Assembly (NCBI RefSeq): GCF_030505615.1
Contig: NZ_CP129992.1
Coordinates: forward strand, 1,550,001-1,614,000
Direction: 5' to 3'
DNA from: Salinibaculum rarum
GTDB taxonomy: Archaea; Halobacteriota; Halobacteria; Halobacteriales; Haloarculaceae
DNA: 64,000 nt
The position numbers and the translations under genes are program-made. Numbering within the stretch: the first letter of the stretch is position 1; every line of letters starts with the position of its first letter. The notes beneath the pieces were generated by a model. It searched no databases. It was not told where the DNA came from and saw only the letters and a list, made by a program, of their open reading frames with translations. Shown piece after piece: positions 58,596-64,000 of the stretch.

Positions 58596-59212
58596 GGGAC
58601 ACTACCCTCCGGGAGTCGCGATTTCACGCGGGCGACCCGACGCACGTAGAACTCGAAGACGAGTCCGGCGAGGACACCGGCGATAAAGGAGGCGACGAAC
58701 TCGAGCATCATCGCACGCTCTTGAGCCGTCTCGTCGGGTCCGAGCGCGTCGATGAACCCGGTGCCAAGCCAGATGTCCGCCGTCCAGCGCGCGACGGCCC
58801 AGATGCCCGCTGTGGCCATCGTCGTGATGACGACGAAGGCGACAGCGAACCCGGCCGACATCCGGACGCTCGTGAACGTCTGTAACTCGACGGCGATGAG
58901 CAGGGCCAGTGCAGCAACCGAGAGGTAGGAGGCAATCTGGCTGCTCACGGCGAAGGTGGCAAACGCCCGTCCCAGTATCGGCAACGCGGCGAGCAACAGT
59001 ACTTCCCAGGGCAACATCGTCCGGGCAGAGAGGAAGGCAAGCGGCGGGATGACAACCAGGACCAGGACTGCGGTTGCGAAGGCGCCCCAGAGCGGGTCTC
59101 CCGTCAGGAATCCGTCGACTGCGACCAGGGCGACGACGCCGGTGATGGCCCACGCCAGGGCGGCGTTGAGCCGTGCATCGCGGAGCAGTTGTCCGAACTC
59201 GACGGTGGGCAT
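58592..59212 (-). CDS. Hypothetical membrane protein
   Basis: 206 residues with about five or six hydrophobic segments (for example AWAITGVVALVAVDGFLTG, and a C-terminal VASFIAGVLAGLVFEFYV). It overlaps the following DUF2238-like gene by four bases (ATGA). Partial resemblance to that neighbour in topology (membrane helices in the same arrangement, a helix ending in EF) suggests a distant relationship, not proved. Function unknown. Confidence 0.72.
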   Translation of the reverse strand: MPTVEFGQLLRDARLNAALAWAITGVVALVAVDGFLTGDPLWGAFATAVLVLVVIPPLAFLSARTMLPWEVLLLAALPILGRAFATFAVSSQIASYLSVAALALLIAVELQTFTSVRMSAGFAVAFVVITTMATAGIWAVARWTADIWLGTGFIDALGPDETAQERAMMLEFVASFIAGVLAGLVFEFYVRRVARVKSRLPEGSVP

Positions 59213-59256
59213 ATCGGATGCATTCGCTGGGGAGTGTAAAACGTGTTTGCTATCGC

Positions 59257-60198
59257 CTATCCGACGAGCAGGTACGCCACCGCGTACGCGAAGCCGGCGA
59301 GTGTCACTGCGGTGAGTCCGGTCACGGCGGTGTACCAGCGATTGCCGACCTGCTCGCGGAGGCCGACCGGCACCGCGACCAGTCCGACGCCGAGGACACT
59401 GAACACGAACGGCCAGGACACCTGCAGGGTCGGCGCGGGAATCGCGAAGACGGCGGCGGCGTAGCCGACACCGAGTGCCGCCCGCGGCCGTACGCTTGGC
59501 AGGAGTTGCCAGCCCCGGAGCCGTGCGACCGTCAGCAACGCCGCCCAGATGACAGCGAGTTCGACGAAAAACGCCCCGAGGAGGTGCAGTGTCGGGTCCG
59601 GGTGGAGCAGTATCCGGTCGGCGACGATCGTCGCGTCGAGCGGGTAGAGAAACTGCGGCGGCGTCCCGGTAAAGAGGTCACCGAATGGATGGGAAAGCAG
59701 CCCGAGCAGTGCCGTCCCCAGGACGATTCGGGGGCCGAAATCGAGCACGCCGGCGACGGTGACGATGCCGAGGCCACCCAGCAGGAAGACGACGACGATG
59801 GCAGCGGCGAGTGGACCACTGGTCAGGAAGACGGCTCCGACGAGCAGCGCAAACGAGAGGCCAGCCACCGCGAGCCAGCCGTCCGCTCGCTCCGACAGTG
59901 CTGTCGTCCGGGCACGCCAGGCCGCGAATCCGACCGCCGCGACCGTCCCGAGGACAAGCGAGTGGGTGACCGCGCGGTGGACGAGCGAAGCCGCCGCCCA
60001 GAAGGCATCCGAGGCGGCAAATAGCCCCTCGGCGCCCGAGGCGAGTCCGAACACCGCGTACAGCATATCGATGTCGGGCACCGTCCCGAACAGGCCGGCG
60101 ACGATGCCGACGGCAAGTGCGCGGTCGGTCGGCCAGCCACGTCGACTCGCGACGCTGGCTGCGATGGCAAACGCCAGCAGACCGTGGCCGACGAACAT
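59257..60198 (-). CDS. YdjM-like (DUF457) membrane-bound metal-dependent hydrolase
   Basis: 313 residues with about eight hydrophobic segments. The putative metal ligands are the first His in MFVGHGLLAFAI, Asp in TVPDIDMLYAVFG, the VHRAVTHSL motif, and SHPFGDLFTG, the standard set of the YdjM family. The last third is an extra membrane region. The family has been called a metal-dependent hydrolase without a known substrate. Confidence 0.85.
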   Translation of the reverse strand: MFVGHGLLAFAIAASVASRRGWPTDRALAVGIVAGLFGTVPDIDMLYAVFGLASGAEGLFAASDAFWAAASLVHRAVTHSLVLGTVAAVGFAAWRARTTALSERADGWLAVAGLSFALLVGAVFLTSGPLAAAIVVVFLLGGLGIVTVAGVLDFGPRIVLGTALLGLLSHPFGDLFTGTPPQFLYPLDATIVADRILLHPDPTLHLLGAFFVELAVIWAALLTVARLRGWQLLPSVRPRAALGVGYAAAVFAIPAPTLQVSWPFVFSVLGVGLVAVPVGLREQVGNRWYTAVTGLTAVTLAGFAYAVAYLLVG

Positions 60199-60293
60199 GA
60201 GTGTCAGGCGTAGGCCCTACCACTGTATAAACTGCTTGTCGGATTGCTACCACACCACAGCGGTCGTTCAGGAACTGAAAGCGCGGCCACTCC

Positions 60294-60596
60294 TCAGGCT
60301 GTACGGCCGGCGACGGTGTACTCGCCACCGTCGCGGACGCCGATTATCGCCCACTCGTAGTCGGGGTCCTCCTGTGTCAGATGCCGTTCGATGTCACCTG
60401 CACGGTCCTCCCAGGTGACAAAGCAATGCATATCCCCGGAGGAGGGGATGTCCCGTGGTTCGGACATCGGTGTGACCCGGACCGTCCGCCACTTGCGCTG
60501 TGCGTGAATTTCGCCGCCGTTCCCCGACACGTTGTATCCGAGGTCCGTGAATATCGACTGGGCTTCCTGTCTGAGAGAGGTGGTAACAGTACCCAT
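60294..60596 (-). CDS. DUF7116 family protein
   Basis: 100 residues from the ATG at 60596; the open frame continues upstream but without protein character. It is a small soluble haloarchaeal protein: LRQEAQSIFTDLGYNVSG at the start, RKWRTVRVTPMSEP next, and YEWAIIGVRDGGEYTV near the end. Assignment to DUF7116 is from memory of that pattern. The promoter contains TACGTTTATTACACAT, nearly identical to that of the GNAT-DUF5816 gene. It follows the DUF5816 gene on the same strand. Confidence 0.78.
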   Translation of the reverse strand: MGTVTTSLRQEAQSIFTDLGYNVSGNGGEIHAQRKWRTVRVTPMSEPRDIPSSGDMHCFVTWEDRAGDIERHLTQEDPDYEWAIIGVRDGGEYTVAGRTA

Positions 60597-60616
60597 TCGG
60601 TACCGTCTACCACGGC

Positions 60617-60632
60617 ATGTGTAATAAACGTA
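60617..60632 (-). promoter_or_regulatory. Promoter of the DUF7116 gene, shared motif
   Basis: On the minus strand TACGTTTATTACACAT lies 21-36 bases before the ATG at 60596. One base differs from the GNAT-DUF5816 promoter at 56404-56419, and the spacing to the start is nearly the same. Confidence 0.6.
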
Positions 60633-60679
60633 TCTAGCTGACACTGACACAACAGAACCTGGACCAATCGTCGCTCCAG

Positions 60680-60919
60680 TTACTCGTGGGCGGCGTCCCA
60701 CTCTTCGGCTTTCGTGCGGTTGGAACACTCGTTGCACTGGACTCGTCCCATCGAGTCGACGGCGTTGTCCAGCGACTCGCAGTTGCTACAGTAAAACCCC
60801 CACCGCTCGTCGGCTGTTTCGCTGGCGTAGACGACGAAAAAGGGACCCTTGTGCCCGCGCCGCCCCTCGGTACGGTCGACGTACAGCGTCTCTCCGTCGG
60901 GACCACTCATCGCTTCCAT
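60680..60919 (-). CDS. DUF5816 zinc ribbon protein
   Basis: 79 residues from the ATG at 60919; an ATG three codons further in (60910) is also possible. It has the ribbon CSNC...CNEC and ends WDAAHE, with strands DGETLYVDRTEG and GPFFVVYASET. It corresponds to the C-terminal part of the GNAT protein at 55.7 kb over its whole length. It probably binds zinc; role unknown. It lies divergent from a stress protein gene. Confidence 0.85.
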   Translation of the reverse strand: MEAMSGPDGETLYVDRTEGRRGHKGPFFVVYASETADERWGFYCSNCESLDNAVDSMGRVQCNECSNRTKAEEWDAAHE

Positions 60920-60999
60920 GCCACCCGGTTCGCTGTCCACGCTCAAATGCGTGCTGTTCGCGGTCACAACCTTTGAAGTGGCAAGCCTGCAAGACTCAG

Positions 61000-61404
61000 A
61001 TGATGACCCAGGTCGTCGTGCCCGTTCGCTATCCACTGAGCGGCCACTCCCGTTCGACGCTCGCGGAAGCTATCGACATCGCAGCCACAGAAGACGCCGC
61101 GCTCACCGTGCTCCACGTCAACCTCTATCAGGGTGGAACCAACGTCACCCGGCGCGAACTGAAAGCGGCTGTCGAGCGGGAGTTCGGACGACTCTCGAAC
61201 GCTCGATACACCGTCAGGAAGGGGTTTCTGGTCGAGAAAACCATCCTCGAGGAGATTGCCGCCGAGGAAGCCGACATCGTCGTCATCGGCAAGAAACAGG
61301 TCAGCCGCTGGCGGCGGATGGTTCGTCGCCTCGTCGACGACCCCGACGTCGAGGACTACCTCCAGAACGAACTCGACTGTGACGTCATCACTGTCGACGG
61401 TTAA
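61000..61404 (+). CDS. Universal stress protein-like
   Basis: 134 residues from the first of two adjacent ATGs at 61000. It is a single Usp-like domain: VVVPVRYPLSGHSRSTLAEA, TVLHVNLYQGG, then EEADIVVIGKKQVSRWRRM and a final VITVDG. The usual ATP-binding glycine motif near the end is replaced by KKQVSRWRRM, so nucleotide binding is doubtful. The gene ends four bases into the convergent MscS gene. Function unknown. Confidence 0.8.
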   Translation: MMTQVVVPVRYPLSGHSRSTLAEAIDIAATEDAALTVLHVNLYQGGTNVTRRELKAAVEREFGRLSNARYTVRKGFLVEKTILEEIAAEEADIVVIGKKQVSRWRRMVRRLVDDPDVEDYLQNELDCDVITVDG

Positions 61405-62390
61405 TTTTCGTCTCCGGTCGCTGCTTCCCCGTCCGGCACGACGTCGTCCGGTCCGTCACCGGGCTGGTCGCTGTCCGCGCCATCGAGCGAGACTGCCAGT
61501 TCGCCGCTGGTCTCGTCGAAGTACAGGTGCGAGTGCGGGTACGCGATTTCGACGTCCGCGTCTTCGAAGGCGTTCCAGATGTTCGTCTGGAGGTCCGACT
61601 GGACTGTCTGTAGTCGGTACGGCTCTTTCACCCAGTATCGCAGGCGCAGCGTGATGCCGTGGTCGCCAAACTCCGCGATGAGGCAGTCCGGCTGTGCGGG
61701 GTAGCGAGCGCCGCCGATGCGGATGCGTGGCCCGCCGTCGATGATGTCGTCGAGCTTTCGTGCGCTTCGCTCCATGAGCGTTCTGGCCTGTGGAATGTCG
61801 CTCTCGTAGGTGACGATGACGTCGAGCGTCTGGCGCGTGCGCGGGTCCTCGGCGGAGAAGTTGAACACGTCCCGTTCGCGGATGTTCCCGTTCGGCACCA
61901 CCAGGAAGGTGTTGTCGAGGGTGAATATCTTCGTGTATCGGAGTGTGATGTCCTCGACGAACCCACGTTTGCCCTGGTCGGGTAGCTCTATCAGGTCCCC
62001 GATTTCGTAGGGCTGGTCGGCGAGGAGGAAGATACCGCTGATGATACTCCCGACGATGGGTGCGAGGATGACACCCACCACTGCCGAGAACACCGTCACA
62101 GACAGCGCGATGTCGCCCAGCGCCAGTCCGTTGATACGGAGGACGAGAAGCAGCGCGAACATGAACACCCCGAGCCGAACCGCGCGGAGCGCGGTGCGGG
62201 TGAGACTCGGGCGGTCGAACTGTCGTGCGATTCGGCGGCCGAACAGTTGAATGAGGACTCGCGAGACCACCCAGGCGAGTGCGAGGACGAGCACCGATGC
62301 GACCAACGGCACTGTCCACTCGGGCACCGCGTCCGGGAGCCACGCGGGTGCCCCGATGGCCGACTGGAGTGGGACTGTCTGGCCGTTCAT
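61401..62390 (-). CDS. MscS-type mechanosensitive channel
   Basis: 329 residues from the ATG at 62390. Three or four N-terminal helices include the pore-lining segment rich in Ala/Gly/Val (VFSAVVGVILAPIVGSIISG). The beta domain follows: YEIGDLIELPDQGKRGFVED, then NTFLVVPNGNIRERDVFNF. The C-terminal alpha/beta domain and an acidic tail of 40 residues complete it. It would open when the membrane is stretched, releasing solutes on hypo-osmotic shock, which fits a salt-in organism. Confidence 0.93.
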   Translation of the reverse strand: MNGQTVPLQSAIGAPAWLPDAVPEWTVPLVASVLVLALAWVVSRVLIQLFGRRIARQFDRPSLTRTALRAVRLGVFMFALLLVLRINGLALGDIALSVTVFSAVVGVILAPIVGSIISGIFLLADQPYEIGDLIELPDQGKRGFVEDITLRYTKIFTLDNTFLVVPNGNIRERDVFNFSAEDPRTRQTLDVIVTYESDIPQARTLMERSARKLDDIIDGGPRIRIGGARYPAQPDCLIAEFGDHGITLRLRYWVKEPYRLQTVQSDLQTNIWNAFEDADVEIAYPHSHLYFDETSGELAVSLDGADSDQPGDGPDDVVPDGEAATGDEN

Positions 62391-62474
62391 GCCCCAGCAA
62401 ACCCCCGGGGGCGAAAAAAGCGTTGTGTCACCCGGTCCGAACGATATTTCCCCGCCGGCCGTCCACATACGGCC

Positions 62475-63935
62475 ATGACTACATACGACGCTGGGCAGTT
62501 CACGCTCGAGAAAGTCCGTGACTGCGTCTGGGAGATTCCCAAGGAAGGGGATATGCGCGTCCCAGCGCGCGTACTCGCAAGCGAAGCACTACTTGAGGAA
62601 ATCGTCGAGGACAAGACCCTCGAACAGCTGAAAAACACGACCCACCTCCCCGGCATCCAGAACTACGCCGTCTGTATGCCCGACGGCCATCAGGGGTACG
62701 GCTTCCCGGTCGGCGGTGTCGCCGGCATCGACGCCGAAGACGGCTGTATCAGCCCCGGCGCGGTCGGCTACGACATCAACTGCGGCGTCAGAATGATGCG
62801 GACGAACCTGACCTACGAGGACCTCCAGGGTCGCGAGGAGGAACTCGTCGACAAACTCTTTGCCAACATTCCGTCTGGGCTCGGCGGGGGCGGTATCCAC
62901 GACGGGACCAAAGCCGACATCGAGGCCATCCTCGACCGCGGCATGGACTGGGCACTGGAGGAGGGCTACGCCGTCGAGGACGACCTGGCACACTGCGAGG
63001 ATGAGGGACACAGACCCGATGCCGACCCGAGCAAGATTTCACAGAAGGCCAAAGACCGTGGGACAAATCAGATCGGGTCGCTCGGCTCGGGCAATCACTT
63101 CCTCGAAGTCCAGCGGGTGACCGACATCTACCGCGAGGACGTGGCCGCGGAGTTCGGACTCGAAGCCGACCAGGTCGTCGTCCTCATCCACTGTGGCTCG
63201 CGCGGACTGGGCCATCAGGTCTGTACCGACTATCTGCGCGACATCGAGCAGACCCACCAGGGACTGTTGAACCAGTTGCCGGACAAGGAACTGGCCGCCG
63301 CACCCGCCGGGTCGCAACTGGCCGAGGACTACTACGACGCGATGTGTGCTGCAATCAACTTCGCGTGGGTGAACAGACAGCTCATCATGCACCAGACCCG
63401 GAAGGTCTTCGAGCAGGTCTTCGACCAGTCTTGGGAGGCAATGGAGATGGACCTGCTCTACGACGTCGCCCACAACATCGCCAAGAAGGAGGTTCACACC
63501 GTCGACGGCGAGGACAAGGAGCTGTACGTCCACCGGAAAGGCGCGACGCGGGCGTTCCCGGCCGGCCGACCGGAAGTGCCGGCTGCCTATCGCGACGTGG
63601 GCCAGCCCATCATCATTCCCGGGAGCATGGGGGCGGGCAGCTACGTCCTCCGCGGTGGGGAACGCTCACTCGAGGAGACGTTCGGTTCGACGGCCCACGG
63701 TGCCGGTCGGCTGATGAGCCGTACGCAGGCGAAAAACGAGTTCTGGGGCGAGGACGTCCAGGACGACCTTCGCGAGCAAGACCACATCTACGTCAAGGCC
63801 CAGAGCGGGGCGACAGTCGCCGAAGAAGCACCGGGCGTCTACAAGGACGTCGACGAGGTGGTTCGCATCTCCGACGCGCTGGGTATCGGTGACCGGGTCG
63901 CGCGGACGTTCCCGGTGTGTAACATCAAAGGCTAG
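62475..63935 (+). CDS. rtcB: RNA-splicing ligase RtcB
   Basis: 486 residues from the ATG at 62475; the open frame upstream runs against the MscS gene and is rejected. Metal and guanylate sites are visible: PDGHQGYGFPVGGV, GYDINCGVRMMRT, GSGNHFLEV, IHCGSRGLGHQV and GSMGAGSYVLRG. The guanylylated histidine is in STAHGAGRLMSR. It joins 2',3'-cyclic phosphate and 5'-OH ends using GTP and manganese. In archaea it ligates tRNA exons after the splicing endonuclease, so the tRNA-Gln at 54.7 kb would be a substrate. The protein archease, a common partner, is not identified here. Confidence 0.97.
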   Translation: MTTYDAGQFTLEKVRDCVWEIPKEGDMRVPARVLASEALLEEIVEDKTLEQLKNTTHLPGIQNYAVCMPDGHQGYGFPVGGVAGIDAEDGCISPGAVGYDINCGVRMMRTNLTYEDLQGREEELVDKLFANIPSGLGGGGIHDGTKADIEAILDRGMDWALEEGYAVEDDLAHCEDEGHRPDADPSKISQKAKDRGTNQIGSLGSGNHFLEVQRVTDIYREDVAAEFGLEADQVVVLIHCGSRGLGHQVCTDYLRDIEQTHQGLLNQLPDKELAAAPAGSQLAEDYYDAMCAAINFAWVNRQLIMHQTRKVFEQVFDQSWEAMEMDLLYDVAHNIAKKEVHTVDGEDKELYVHRKGATRAFPAGRPEVPAAYRDVGQPIIIPGSMGAGSYVLRGGERSLEETFGSTAHGAGRLMSRTQAKNEFWGEDVQDDLREQDHIYVKAQSGATVAEEAPGVYKDVDEVVRISDALGIGDRVARTFPVCNIKG

Positions 63936-64000
63936 CCCAGACCGCCCGGCGCTTGGTCGCTGTTCCACTCGTCGAGTACTTTCGTGGAGTCGTTCTGGTA
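63932..64000 (-). CDS. 3' end of a convergent gene (truncated by window edge)
   Basis: The minus strand is open from the window edge to a TAG at 63934-63932. The visible 22 residues end in VLDEWNSDQAPGGLG, a charged then glycine-rich tail that reads like a real C-terminus. Its stop and the rtcB stop share the palindrome CTAG. Nothing can be said of its product. Confidence 0.5.
   Translation of the reverse strand, partial: YQNDSTKVLDEWNSDQAPGGLG

Overview
The window is chromosomal DNA of an extremely halophilic archaeon (class Halobacteria). Four things point there: high GC, strongly acidic predicted proteins, TATA elements 25-35 bases before start codons with little or no 5' leader, and a typical haloarchaeal gene set (proteasome beta, DUF5793, DUF5816 and DUF7116 proteins, PilB/PilC-type pilus modules, Top6 beside gyrase, intron-bearing tRNA-Gln). 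A Haloarcula-like relative is possible, but the sequence read by eye cannot fix the genus. Coding density is very high, with about 65 genes and no gene-free stretch above about 310 bases. No CRISPR array, transposase, integrase or phage module was seen.

Layout. 0-9.9 kb: end of a histidine kinase, aldo/keto reductase, HTH-CBS regulator, UPF0212 protein, a small membrane ORF, proteasome beta subunit, a membrane protein with about 30 valine-led four-residue repeats, a phosphohexomutase, the pyrimidine salvage pair cdd-udp, type II NADH dehydrogenase and a winged-helix regulator. 10-15.2 kb: sugar nucleotide epimerase, arginase, GIDE-like membrane protein, and an amino acid permease coupled to a universal stress protein. 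15.2-23.3 kb: the topoisomerase block, gyrB-gyrA on minus and top6B-top6A on plus, diverging from one 143-base control region. 23.4-35.7 kb: two PilB/PilC-type secretion or pilus modules pointing toward each other, with ATP-dependent DNA ligase and a metallo-hydrolase between them.

35.8-40.6 kb: small haloarchaeal proteins, a sirtuin and sucCD. 40.8-52.6 kb: two ABC-2 export systems (the first has a permease carrying PrsW-like protease motifs), a macro-domain protein, a Tat lipoprotein and a pair of PH-domain membrane proteins. 52.7-64 kb: HAD phosphatase, DJ-1-like protein, an intron-containing tRNA-Gln followed by a degenerate tRNA 3'-end copy, DUF502 protein, GNAT-DUF5816 fusion, HD hydrolase, a three-gene membrane operon, YdjM-like protein, DUF7116 and DUF5816 proteins, a stress protein, MscS channel and RNA ligase RtcB, which would be the expected ligase for splicing the tRNA-Gln intron.

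The features most worth following are the ABC permease-PrsW fusion, the four-residue-repeat membrane protein, the PilC protein with an added surface domain, the shared gyr/top6 control region, the tRNA-Gln remnant, and near-identical promoters on the GNAT-DUF5816 and DUF7116 genes.
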